A stretch of DNA of 55,510 bases from Bacteroidaceae bacterium (GTDB taxonomy: Bacteria; Bacteroidota; Bacteroidia; Bacteroidales; Bacteroidaceae). Shown here in pieces: positions 8,321 through 15,658 of this stretch; position 1 is the first letter of the stretch, and each line of letters opens with the position of its first letter. The notes below the pieces were generated by a model that did no database searches, was not told the origin of the DNA, and saw only the letters and a program-made list of their open reading frames with translations. The stretch is taken from assembly GCA_017458585.1 (NCBI GenBank), contig JAFTAJ010000033.1, positions 1 through 55,510 of the forward strand. The letters are read 5' to 3'. A program made the translations under genes and the position numbers.

Positions 8321-9449
8321 TTACATACAGTTCCGCCATTTGCTGGGCGATGTGATTGCCTTCAAACTGCTTCACATAGTCGCGGCTTAGAGCTATGCGC
8401 TGCTCTCTGCCGTCGCTGCCCTTGAGCACACTGCTGATAGCGTGAGCCATGCCGCGCTCATCGTCGGGCGACACATATAGGCTGTGCGGGCCGCCAGCCT
8501 CCTCCAGGCAGGAGCCGGTGCATGCCACTACGGGGAGTCCGCAGCTGATGGCCTCGATTATCGGGATGCCGAAGCCCTCGTAGCGCGAGGGATAGACAAA
8601 CGCCTCAGCTCCGGCATAGAGGGCGGGCAGCTCCTCGTTGCTCACCCCGTGGAGCAGACTCACCCTATGCTCCAGATGATGGTCGTGCACATATTTAGTA
8701 ATGCGGTCGGTATATTTTGTGTGACGCCCCACGATTACCAGCGACACCTCCTCGGGCAACCAGTGCAGAGCCTTGACGGCAAGCAAGATATTCTTGCGCT
8801 CCTCTATGGAGCCTACGCTGAGGATATAGCGATTTGAACTCCTAACTCCTAACTCCTCACTCCTCACTCCTAACTCTTTGAACTTCGGCGCGCAGCTCTG
8901 ATAGACAACGGAGATGTTGCTGCCGTCCATCTGCCCATACTCCATGATGTCGCGCTTGGTGCACTCGCTGATAGCCACTATGTGGTCGGCCTCCTTGATG
9001 GTCTGGCGGAATTTGCGGGCATATATCTTGGTGTCCAGCCAGTGGTAGTACTCGGGGTGGCGCAGGAAGATAAGGTCGTGGATGGTGACGATGCTTTTGA
9101 TGCCACTCTTGCGGATGCCGATAGGTAACTCGCCCGAGAGGCCGTGATAGACCTGTATGCCGTCGCGGCGGAGGTCATTCACTATCCCCCTGCTGCGCCA
9201 CAGGGCCTTGCCCAGCGCTGTGGAGGCATGCTTCGGAAAGTGAAACACCACATTGTCGCGCTCTGCCAGTTGGGAGCGCAACTCGTCGCGGCCCTCGTCG
9301 GGAGCATAAAGATGCAGCTGCAGAGGGAGCGCGGCCAGATCGTTGACCAACGTACGGCCATAGCTGCCCAGCCCTGTACCGTTGCGTACAATGCGCTTGG
9401 CATCCAGCCCGATAATGATATTTTCACCGCTCCTGTTCATCAACAACAT
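8298..9449 (-). CDS. Glycosyltransferase family 4
   Basis: The protein is a retaining GT-B enzyme of about 383 residues. The N-terminal Rossmann half has the typical start 'GLDAKRIVRNGTGLGSYGR'. The C-terminal nucleotide-sugar half carries 'YPSRYEGFGIPIIEAISCG', which contains the E-x7-E motif of GT4. It probably adds a sugar to a surface glycan or LPS; donor and acceptor cannot be read. The frame opens with GTG at 9452, but ATG at 9449 or 9440 is more likely; the promoter box at 9463-9470 leaves almost no leader. A short tandem repeat is inserted in frame between the two halves (residues about 191-205, KELGVRSEELGVRSS), and another forms the C-terminus. It heads the run leading to the two M60-like proteases. 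Confidence 0.88.
   Translation of the reverse strand: MLLMNRSGENIIIGLDAKRIVRNGTGLGSYGRTLVNDLAALPLQLHLYAPDEGRDELRSQLAERDNVVFHFPKHASTALGKALWRSRGIVNDLRRDGIQVYHGLSGELPIGIRKSGIKSIVTIHDLIFLRHPEYYHWLDTKIYARKFRQTIKEADHIVAISECTKRDIMEYGQMDGSNISVVYQSCAPKFKELGVRSEELGVRSSNRYILSVGSIEERKNILLAVKALHWLPEEVSLVIVGRHTKYTDRITKYVHDHHLEHRVSLLHGVSNEELPALYAGAEAFVYPSRYEGFGIPIIEAISCGLPVVACTGSCLEEAGGPHSLYVSPDDERGMAHAISSVLKGSDGREQRIALSRDYVKQFEGNHIAQQMAELYVRLLKIEN
8836..8880. repeat. 7-nt tandem repeat (CTAACTC/CTCACTC) inside the GT4 gene
   Basis: Six units in a row encode 'ELGVRSEELGVRSS', placed where the two Rossmann domains of a GT-B enzyme are joined, just before the conserved 'ILSVGSIEERKN'. Confidence 0.8.
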
Positions 9450-9462
9450 CACAAATAGACTG

Positions 9463-9470
9463 CAAAATTA
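9463..9470 (-). promoter_or_regulatory. Bacteroidetes -7 box (TAATTTTG) of the GT4/M60 operon
   Basis: On the minus strand the sequence TAATTTTG matches TAnnTTTG and ends 13 nt before the ATG at 9449, so the transcript would have almost no leader. A clear -33 element is not visible because a T-rich repeat occupies that place. Confidence 0.5.
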
Positions 9471-9479
9471 CGAAAAACT

Positions 9480-9570
9480 CCTTACTTCTCTCCTCCTTTT
9501 ATCTACTTTTATCTACTTTTATCTCCTTTTTTCTCCCTTTTTATCCCTTTATCTACTTTTTTATTTTTAT
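9480..9570. repeat. Tandem repeat of ATCTACTTTT/TCTCCTTTTT units
   Basis: Pyrimidine-rich units of about 10 nt run for 90 bp in the space between the divergent GT4 and Kdo-kinase-like genes. The same unit type recurs at 34574-34624 and 45934-46012. Confidence 0.75.
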
Positions 9571-9611
9571 TTTTGCATCAAAATCTCAAATTTCACATTT
9601 CAATCCTTCTG

Positions 9612-9690
9612 CCCCTAAGTTAGGGGAAGTCCCCGCAAGGGGGATGGGGTGTGTCCAGGTGGGAGTGGCCAAAGGCCGAGGGGGTGTGTA
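9612..9690. repeat. REP-like palindromic element (CCCCTAAGTTAGGGG type)
   Basis: It contains the hairpin CCCCTAAGTTAGGGG, then TCCCCGCAAGGGGGA and GGCCAAAGGCC with G-rich joints ending in GTGTGTAAA. Related elements occur in frame in genes at 23417-23457 and 29078-29122. Confidence 0.75.
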
Positions 9691-9705
9691 AAATATCCAA
9701 ATAAT

Positions 9706-9770
9706 TAAATAGTAAATAGTAAATCGTAAAATCGTAAATAAATTTAATGCTCAATCTTCAATGCTCAATA
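9706..9770. repeat. Short tandem repeats running into the start of the Kdo-kinase-like gene
   Basis: AAATAGT and AAATCGTA units are followed by AATGCTCAATCTTC units. The last set includes the start codon (9747) and codes for the first residues 'MLNLQCSIP', where relatives of this family usually have a short beta strand. Confidence 0.65.
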
Positions 9771-10472
9771 CCCTACCAGCAGTATGCCGACTACCTCAGG
9801 CAGATACCCGAGCTGTTTGCGCGGGGAGAGGGAGAGCTGATATACTCCGAGCGCAACCAAGTGCGACGCATCGAGCATCAGGGCAGAGTGTTCATCGTAA
9901 AGCGCTACAAGCGAGTCAACGCCATACAGCGTGTGGTATATACCTTTTTCCGCAAGACCAAGGCCGCTCGGGCATACCTCTATGCTCAGGAGTTCAGGCG
10001 CAGAGGCATCGACACCCCGCGCGAGATAGCATATATGGAGACTTTTTCGCACGGCCTGTTCACCGTGGGCTATTTCGTCAGTGAGGAGTGTCTGTGGCGC
10101 GAGGTGGCCCCCGATTTGCGCAACCGCCAGGACTTTGACCGCGAGCTGGGGCACGCCGTGATGCAACACCTGGTGCTGATGCACAGCCGCGGAGTGCTGC
10201 ATGGCGACCTCAACCTCACCAATTTCCTTTATCGGCGCGACGATGACGGCACCTACCACTTTATGATGATAGACATCAACCGCTCCCATTTCACCGATGG
10301 CATGCCCACCCCCCGTCAGTGCCTACGCAACCTGGTGCGCCTCACCCACCGCCGTGACCTCTACGAGTTCCTCATCCATCAGTACGCCGACCTGCGCGGA
10401 TGGCCAGCCGACGAAACAGTCCGTCAGGCCCTCCGCCTGCTCGACCGCTTCGAGCACAAATTGCTGGGGTAG
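9747..10472 (+). CDS. Kdo/lipopolysaccharide-type kinase (WaaP/KdkA-like)
   Basis: The 241-residue protein belongs to the protein-kinase-like fold of the WaaP/KdkA/InaA family, which phosphorylates Kdo or heptose in the LPS inner core at the cytoplasmic face. Visible kinase parts are the ATP-binding lysine in 'FIVKRYKR' (Lys52), the catalytic loop HGDLNLTNF (152-160, with Asp154 and Asn159) and the metal-binding Asp176 in 'MMIDINRS'. Small size and a single domain suggest the Kdo-kinase branch. It is divergent from the GT4 gene, a sensible pairing if both act on surface glycolipids. The first nine residues come from a repeat, so an ATG farther in cannot be excluded. No partner gene follows. 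Confidence 0.85.
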   Translation: MLNLQCSIPYQQYADYLRQIPELFARGEGELIYSERNQVRRIEHQGRVFIVKRYKRVNAIQRVVYTFFRKTKAARAYLYAQEFRRRGIDTPREIAYMETFSHGLFTVGYFVSEECLWREVAPDLRNRQDFDRELGHAVMQHLVLMHSRGVLHGDLNLTNFLYRRDDDGTYHFMMIDINRSHFTDGMPTPRQCLRNLVRLTHRRDLYEFLIHQYADLRGWPADETVRQALRLLDRFEHKLLG

Positions 10473-10512
10473 TTCGACCTTGGAATCCCGCTTAGAGGAG
10501 GAACTATAAAAA

Positions 10513-10775
10513 AGCCCCGGAGGCGCGGTAGGAAATGTTATCCTGTCGCCCCTTCGGGGCTTGCTGTATTGACGGCCTACCATCAGGGGTTCCGCTACGC
10601 TTCACCCCTGCCTGTGTTCTGTTGTGCCTTCGGCACTATATGGCATGCAACAAAAGCCCCAGAGGGGCGAAAGAGCACAGGCAGGCGGTGAGGCACGCAG
10701 TGCCGTAACCCCTGCAAACGGAGGCGACAATAATATAAGCCCTGAAGGGGCGACAGAAAACAGGGGGACGAAAAC
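10513..10775. repeat. Cluster of GC-rich hairpins (repeat element, possibly MITE-like)
   Basis: The segment begins with AAGCCCCGGAGGCG, whose partner CGCCCCTTCGGGGCTT lies at 10547-10562. It also holds CAGGGGT/ACCCCTG (584-590 and 604-610 in the 10 kb line), GTGCCTTCGGCAC (10624-10636), AGCCCCAGAGGGGC and GGCACGCAGTGCC (10692-10704), and ends with AAGCCCTGAAGGGGCGACA. Open frames on both strands here are by-products of its GC content and look like no protein. No transposase is present. Confidence 0.65.
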
Positions 10776-10788
10776 AAGCTCCGTGTTC

Positions 10789-10819
10789 CCGCGAACTAAC
10801 TCCGAGTTCGCGGTATTTT
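10789..10819 (+). terminator. Hairpin with T-run after the repeat cluster
   Basis: The 9-bp arms CCGCGAACT and AGTTCGCGG are separated by 7 nt and followed by TATTTTT. It may act as a terminator for the kinase transcript, or it may be part of the repeat cluster. Confidence 0.5.
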
Positions 10820-10856
10820 TCTGCGACCTCGCGGGATATAAGTGCGTGCTCATTTA

Positions 10857-10964
10857 TTTTTCTTAGCTAAGAAAAGTTCTTTCCTTAGCTAAGAAAAGCC
10901 CTAACCTTAGCTAAGAAAACGTCTTTTCTTAACTAAGAAAAATCCTTTTCTTAACTAAGAAAAT
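10857..10964. repeat. Five palindromes CTTAGCTAAG/CTTAACTAAG at exact 22-bp spacing
   Basis: Ten-bp cores start at 10862, 10884, 10906, 10928 and 10950; the first three are CTTAGCTAAG and the last two CTTAACTAAG. Each is flanked by T on the left and AAAA on the right, with 12-nt spacers of differing sequence. The array ends 107 bp before the promoter at 11071. It could be a set of operators on one helix face or a repeat family; the sequence alone does not decide. Confidence 0.85.
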
Positions 10965-11070
10965 AAAATTACCTCAGGTTTATCTCGTGGCAGATGGCTA
11001 TATTTGCGCTTCAGAACGGGATTAACTTTCCTTTCCACGCGGAGCATAAGTATAAAAAGTGTGCTAAAAA

Positions 11071-11102
11071 TTTGGCAGTTATAAATAATATCCATATATT
11101 TG
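11071..11102 (+). promoter_or_regulatory. Bacteroidetes promoter TTTG-N20-TATATTTG
   Basis: The -33 element TTTG (11071-11074) and the -7 element TATATTTG (11095-11102) fit the Bacteroides consensus with a 20-nt spacer. Transcription should start near 11109, giving a leader of about 55 nt before the ATG at 11164. The extended -33 sequence TTTGGCAGTTA recurs before the gene at 24311. Confidence 0.75.
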
Positions 11103-11163
11103 CCGCATGAAGTAAAAAAATAATACAAAAATAAGTTTCACCTAATTTAAAATAAAAAACGTT

Positions 11164-12237
11164 ATGAAGAAATTGTTTTTCTCAACCATCGCACTGATGG
11201 TATGTCTGGTGACCGGCGCACAGGTCACAGAAACACAGTCGGCTACGCTGACTCTCACCGACGGTACCACTACCGTGTACTACGGCTCTGATGCCCTCAC
11301 CAAGGCATACAACGCCGCTCCCAACGAGGGCGCTACCATCGTCCTCTCGTCAGGTACATTCAGCATCGTGCAGTGGCGCAAAGCCATCAGCATCTATGGC
11401 GTAGCCTTTGAGAATGACGCCACCACCAACACAAAGCGCACCTACATCACCGGTGGCATCGAGCTGCTGGCGCAGGACCTCAAGAGCATGGACAACCTCC
11501 ACTTTGAGGGCATCTGCTTCGATGGCAATTTCACCTTCTCCAACAACACCAACAACTCTGGCGCACCTTACACCGGCATAGTCATTGCACGCTGTCGCTT
11601 CAACAACTACGTTGCCAATGCCAATGTGAAGGACGTCACCATCCGCCAGTGTATGGTTAACGGCAATGTCCAGGGCAATGCCAACTTCAAGGCTGAGAAC
11701 CTCCGCGTCCTCAACTGCTGGATAGCTTACCGCGTTTGTGATTTCCCGACCACCGAGACTCTCATGAGTACCGTGCTCGTTGACCACTGCATCACCAACA
11801 ACTGGGCTAACAGCAGCTATTCGGGATGGTATTCGCCACAGGGCCCGTATCGCTACACCAACTGCCTTATCCGCCAGAACGTCGCAGCAGGCGGCCAGAT
11901 GGAGAATTGCGTGATGTTCGCATACAATGACACCGAGGTATTCCCCGACAACGTAGTTACCAACTGCATCTTCGGCAACGGCCTCGCCACAAGCTCCTTC
12001 TTCAAGGATGAGATTGGCAACCTCGACTATAGTGAGACTCGCACCTACGAGCTCATCGACACCTACGCCACTGCCGGCAACGACGGCACCATGCCCGGCG
12101 TTCAGGGAGGCCACGGATGGAACAAAGTCTCCAGCGTGCCTCGCATCACCGAAATCAGCATCGACAAGCAGACCTCACCCGAGGGCATCCTCAAGGTGAA
12201 CCTCAAGGCAGAGGCCCAGCCAGTGGTAATAGACTAA
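11164..12237 (+). CDS. Secreted right-handed beta-helix protein
   Basis: The 357-residue protein begins with a clear signal peptide 'MKKLFFSTIALMVCLVTGAQ'. The body has the pattern of a right-handed parallel beta-helix: regularly spaced short strands with N/D/G turns (for example 'ITGGIELLAQDLKSMDNL' and 'VIARCRFNNYVANANVKDV'). Such folds are found in pectate lyases and in surface proteins of unknown role; no lyase catalytic residues can be assigned, so an enzymatic function is not claimed. Unlike most secreted proteins here it lacks a C-terminal sorting tail. It has a strong promoter at 11071, and the adhesin-like gene at 12296 follows 58 nt later, so the two are probably co-transcribed. Confidence 0.75.
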   Translation: MKKLFFSTIALMVCLVTGAQVTETQSATLTLTDGTTTVYYGSDALTKAYNAAPNEGATIVLSSGTFSIVQWRKAISIYGVAFENDATTNTKRTYITGGIELLAQDLKSMDNLHFEGICFDGNFTFSNNTNNSGAPYTGIVIARCRFNNYVANANVKDVTIRQCMVNGNVQGNANFKAENLRVLNCWIAYRVCDFPTTETLMSTVLVDHCITNNWANSSYSGWYSPQGPYRYTNCLIRQNVAAGGQMENCVMFAYNDTEVFPDNVVTNCIFGNGLATSSFFKDEIGNLDYSETRTYELIDTYATAGNDGTMPGVQGGHGWNKVSSVPRITEISIDKQTSPEGILKVNLKAEAQPVVID

Positions 12238-12240
12238 AAG

Positions 12241-12294
12241 TCGCAAAGTTAACTTTCGAACTCTCGAACTTTCTAACTTTCGAACTTAAGAAGT
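12241..12294. repeat. 8-nt tandem repeat (AACTTTCG type) between two surface-protein genes
   Basis: Units AACTTTCG, AACTCTCG and AACTTTCT fill almost the whole 58-bp gap. The same unit occurs in frame in lptD (42728-42772) and murF-alr (37923-37973). Confidence 0.8.
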
Positions 12295-12295
12295 T

Positions 12296-15200
12296 ATGAA
12301 CCACATCCGACAATTAGCTTGGTCGTTGGCGACAAGCTTGGTAATCAGCACCGCAGCATGGGCGCAATTGAGCGTCGATAAGTGCGAGTGGTGGCTTGAT
12401 TCCGACTTCGACGGGCGCACACAAGTGGCCATCACCAACACCTGGCAACAAGACATTGACGCCTCCGCACTCTCCACGGGTGTCCACACCTTCGGAGTAC
12501 GTGTCGGCGACAGCAATGGACTCTGGGGCCAGCCGGTGATACGCCATTTCCTCGTGCAGCACCTGGTCACGCCTGTCAACAATCAACTGAGCACATACGA
12601 CTACTGGATTGACAACCAGTATGCCGACCGTCAGACAGCCCCCGTGCCCGCCAGTGGCACCGTGGCGCTAGACCTCGACATGAGCAGCCTGACCGTCGGT
12701 GTGCATCAGCTTGCTATCCGGGTCAACGACACGCAGGGGCTCACCTCGCAGCTGGTAACTCGCCAGTTTGCAGTGCAGCGTGTCACACCGCCCGTCAATA
12801 ATCAGCTGACCACCTATGAATACTGGATTGACAATAAGTATGCCGACCGTCAGACAAACTCCGTGCCGGCCAGTGGCGTCATAGCCATGGACCTCGACAT
12901 GAGCTCCCTCTCCGACGGTGCGCATGCACTCTCTATACGTGTCAACGACTCGCAGGGCCTCACCTCGCAGCTCGTCACCCGACAGTTCCTGGTGTATAAG
13001 TTCGCCCCGCCCGTTGAAAACGCACTTACCACCTACGACTACTGGTTTGACGGCTACTACGACTCACGCCATACCGCCTCCGTGCCCACCGACGGCACCG
13101 TGGCTCTCGATCTCGATGTGAGCGCCCTCACTCCCGGTCTCCACACCCTGTCCATCCGGGTCAACGACTCGCAGGGACTCACCTCGCAGCTCGTTACCCG
13201 CTCGTTCCTCGTGGTCAATACCGATGAGGTGGCCGACAATACTGTCGCTACCTTCCGCTATTGGATAGACAACAACTACGACGAGCAGACCATTGTCAGC
13301 GCAGCCACCGGCACTGTAGCCGTTGATGTGGACGCCTCGGCACTCACGCCCGGTCTCCACCGCCTATACTATCAGTTGCAGGATGCCCAGGGCCTCTACG
13401 GTCCCGTCACCGTGACCTCGTTCACAGTGCCCGACATTAAGGACACCCCGGCACAGACCAAGGAGCCTAAGATAGCTGCCTATGAGTATTGGTTTGACGA
13501 CCAGCCGCGCCACCGCGTGGATGTAGAGCCCACCGCCACCCTCGTGCTCACCGCACAGGACATCCCCGTGGAGGGAGTGGTGGCCAAGACCGTCACGCCC
13601 GACTATACCTTCAAGGCCGACACCAAGCAGGTGTGGGTTCGTCAGGATGTAGTGTTTGGCTTGCAAGTGTTCAGCGACGGCAACGCTCCCACGCCCGCAA
13701 AGATTGACACCGTCAAGAGCTGCGGCGTGAAGGTTGATCCCACGTGGACCACGCTCACCAACGAGCAGACCGACGTCATGGGCAACGCGCCCACTGGAGG
13801 TGAGATACGAGGCTACGAGTTCTCGTGTCAGCCGCGCGACTCCGTCTTCTGGATAGTGGATGGCGCTGAGCTGACCTACGACTTCTATGACGGCGAAGGT
13901 CGTCGCCTCGATGTGGTGCTTACCACTGTGGGCGAGAAGAAGGCTTATGCCCTCAGGTCCACTACGGACAAAGTCTATGCTCTGGCATACGGGGCTACGG
14001 CCAGCACAGACCCGCAGCAGTCAGAGGTGAAGGTGGTAATACCCGCCATTATCAGTGTGGGCAACTCGCAGCGCATCTATGGTGACGCAAATCCCGAGTT
14101 CACCTATGAGTCGAACGTAGAGCTGCTCGGTCTGCCCGAGATGTTGTGTGTCGCCAACGAATTGTCTGTTGTAGGCGAATACCCGATAACGATCAACCTG
14201 GAGAGAATCAATAATACTCTGGTTGTTGTAAACAACGGTACTCTCACCATCACCAAGGCTCCGCTCACCATCAATGGCGGCACCTATGCTATGCATGAGG
14301 GCGCACCGTTGCCTGAGTTCGTGCCCGAGTATTCTGGCTTCAAGAACTCTGATGCAGCCGACGACCTGACGGCACAGCCCACGCTGACTACCACTGTGAC
14401 CAGCGAGAGCGCACCCGGCACATATGAGGTAACCGTGGAGGGAGGCGCTGCCCAGAACTACGAGATAACCCGCGTCAATGGCAAACTCGTAGTGGGCAAC
14501 TACACCTACACGCTCAGCTACACCGTAGATGGTCAGCCCTACAAGACCACCGTAGTGCGTGCCGGCACACCGCTCACCGCAGAGGCCGCGCCCACCAAGG
14601 AGGGCTACACCTTCAGCGGGTGGGATGCTGTGCCCGCCGTGATGCCTGCGGAGGATGTTGTCGTGAGTGGTACGTTTATCGTGCGCAAGTTCAAGGCCAC
14701 CTTCATGGTGGGTGAGGATGTGTTCAACGAGCAGTCGCTCGACTTTGGTACACGCATCGTAGCGCCCGAGCCGCCTGTCAAGGAGGGCTACACCTTCATC
14801 AGCTGGGGCGACGTGGCAGCCACCATGCCGGCTGAGGATGTGAGCTACACCGCCCAGTATCGCATCAACCAGCACCAGATTATCTACTTCGTTGACGACG
14901 AGCAGTATCGCACCGCCGTGCTTGCCTACGGCACCGCCATCACGCCCGAGAAGGAGCCCGTCAAGGAAGGCTACACCTTCAGCGGATGGAAAGAACTGCC
15001 TAAGACTATGCCTGACGGCGATGTCACCGCTACCGGCACCTTTACCATCAATCAGTATATGCTCACCTTCATGGCAGACGACGAGGTGATAAGCGAGCAA
15101 CTGCTCGACTATGGCACCGCCATCACCACGCCCAAGGCTCCTGCCAAGACAGGCCACACCTTTATCAGCTGGGGCGAGGTGGCAGCCACCATGCCTGCCG

Positions 15201-15565
15201 GTGATGTCACATATACTGCCCAGTATGAAGTAAATCAGTACAAGCTCATCTATCTCATCGATGGAGAGGAGTATAAGATCGTCATGGTGGACTACGACTC
15301 CGAGATCATTCCGGAGGACAATCCCGAGGACGATGACTACTTCTATGCTTGGGAGGATATGCCGGAGCGTATGCCCGACCACGACGTGATGGTCAACGCC
15401 TATGTCACTGGCATTGCTGCAGGTGGCCGCATAGTCACGGACAGCTTCACCGAGGGTGAGTATGAGATATACTCTCTCGATGGAAAGAAGCTCACCGACC
15501 TGCAGAAGGGCGTGAACATCATCCGCTATCCCAATGGCAAGACGAAGAAAGTGATGGTGAGATAA
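12296..15565 (+). CDS. Large repeat surface protein with MBG-like and InlB-type repeats
   Basis: The 1089-residue protein starts with a signal peptide (about 1-24, ending AWAQ). Five repeats of about 74 residues follow (about 25-385), each built around 'YWIDNxYADRQT', 'VALDLDMSSL' and 'LSIRVNDSQGLTSQLVTR'. Residues about 580-745 contain 'IYGDANPEFTYE' and look like MBG-type domains. Five 'KEGYTFSGW...MPAEDV' units of the InlB B-repeat/Listeria-Bacteroides type follow (about 745-1040). The end 'YEIYSLDGKKL...GVNIIRYPNGKTKKVMVR' resembles a T9SS-type sorting tail. It is probably a surface adhesin or structural protein; the ligand is unknown. It ends at a strong terminator. Confidence 0.8.
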   Translation: MNHIRQLAWSLATSLVISTAAWAQLSVDKCEWWLDSDFDGRTQVAITNTWQQDIDASALSTGVHTFGVRVGDSNGLWGQPVIRHFLVQHLVTPVNNQLSTYDYWIDNQYADRQTAPVPASGTVALDLDMSSLTVGVHQLAIRVNDTQGLTSQLVTRQFAVQRVTPPVNNQLTTYEYWIDNKYADRQTNSVPASGVIAMDLDMSSLSDGAHALSIRVNDSQGLTSQLVTRQFLVYKFAPPVENALTTYDYWFDGYYDSRHTASVPTDGTVALDLDVSALTPGLHTLSIRVNDSQGLTSQLVTRSFLVVNTDEVADNTVATFRYWIDNNYDEQTIVSAATGTVAVDVDASALTPGLHRLYYQLQDAQGLYGPVTVTSFTVPDIKDTPAQTKEPKIAAYEYWFDDQPRHRVDVEPTATLVLTAQDIPVEGVVAKTVTPDYTFKADTKQVWVRQDVVFGLQVFSDGNAPTPAKIDTVKSCGVKVDPTWTTLTNEQTDVMGNAPTGGEIRGYEFSCQPRDSVFWIVDGAELTYDFYDGEGRRLDVVLTTVGEKKAYALRSTTDKVYALAYGATASTDPQQSEVKVVIPAIISVGNSQRIYGDANPEFTYESNVELLGLPEMLCVANELSVVGEYPITINLERINNTLVVVNNGTLTITKAPLTINGGTYAMHEGAPLPEFVPEYSGFKNSDAADDLTAQPTLTTTVTSESAPGTYEVTVEGGAAQNYEITRVNGKLVVGNYTYTLSYTVDGQPYKTTVVRAGTPLTAEAAPTKEGYTFSGWDAVPAVMPAEDVVVSGTFIVRKFKATFMVGEDVFNEQSLDFGTRIVAPEPPVKEGYTFISWGDVAATMPAEDVSYTAQYRINQHQIIYFVDDEQYRTAVLAYGTAITPEKEPVKEGYTFSGWKELPKTMPDGDVTATGTFTINQYMLTFMADDEVISEQLLDYGTAITTPKAPAKTGHTFISWGEVAATMPAGDVTYTAQYEVNQYKLIYLIDGEEYKIVMVDYDSEIIPEDNPEDDDYFYAWEDMPERMPDHDVMVNAYVTGIAAGGRIVTDSFTEGEYEIYSLDGKKLTDLQKGVNIIRYPNGKTKKVMVR

Positions 15566-15588
15566 ACTCACCAACATCATACAATGCA

Positions 15589-15620
15589 AAATCGCCGACA
15601 CTGCAGAGTGTCGGCGATTT
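15589..15620. terminator. Terminator between convergent genes
   Basis: Perfect 14-bp arms AAATCGCCGACACT/AGTGTCGGCGATTT with a 4-nt loop lie 24 bp after the adhesin stop and 39 bp before the convergent gene's stop. TTTT follows on the right and the A-rich left flank serves the other strand. Confidence 0.85.
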
Positions 15621-15621
15621 G

Positions 15622-15657
15622 TCTTTTACATTTTACATTTTACATCTCACATCTCCC
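15622..15657. repeat. 7-nt tandem repeat (TTTTACA)
   Basis: Units TTTTACA and TCTCACA fill the space between the terminator and the stop codon of the Cthe_2159-like gene. Confidence 0.7.
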
Positions 15658-15658
15658 C

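Noticed and set aside
10602..10866. Two overlapping open frames of about 80 codons on opposite strands
   Set aside because: Both read through the hairpin cluster; sequences such as 'SPLQGLYYC' come from the palindromes and differ from any coding pattern.
11164..12237. Pectate lyase assignment for the beta-helix protein
   Set aside because: Only the fold pattern is visible; I could not find the calcium-binding aspartates and catalytic arginine in a convincing arrangement.
14021..15601. 526-codon open frame on the minus strand opposite the adhesin gene
   Set aside because: It lies wholly antisense to a protein with clear signal peptide, repeats and tail; its composition (His/Gly/Val-rich) reflects the opposite strand's codon use.
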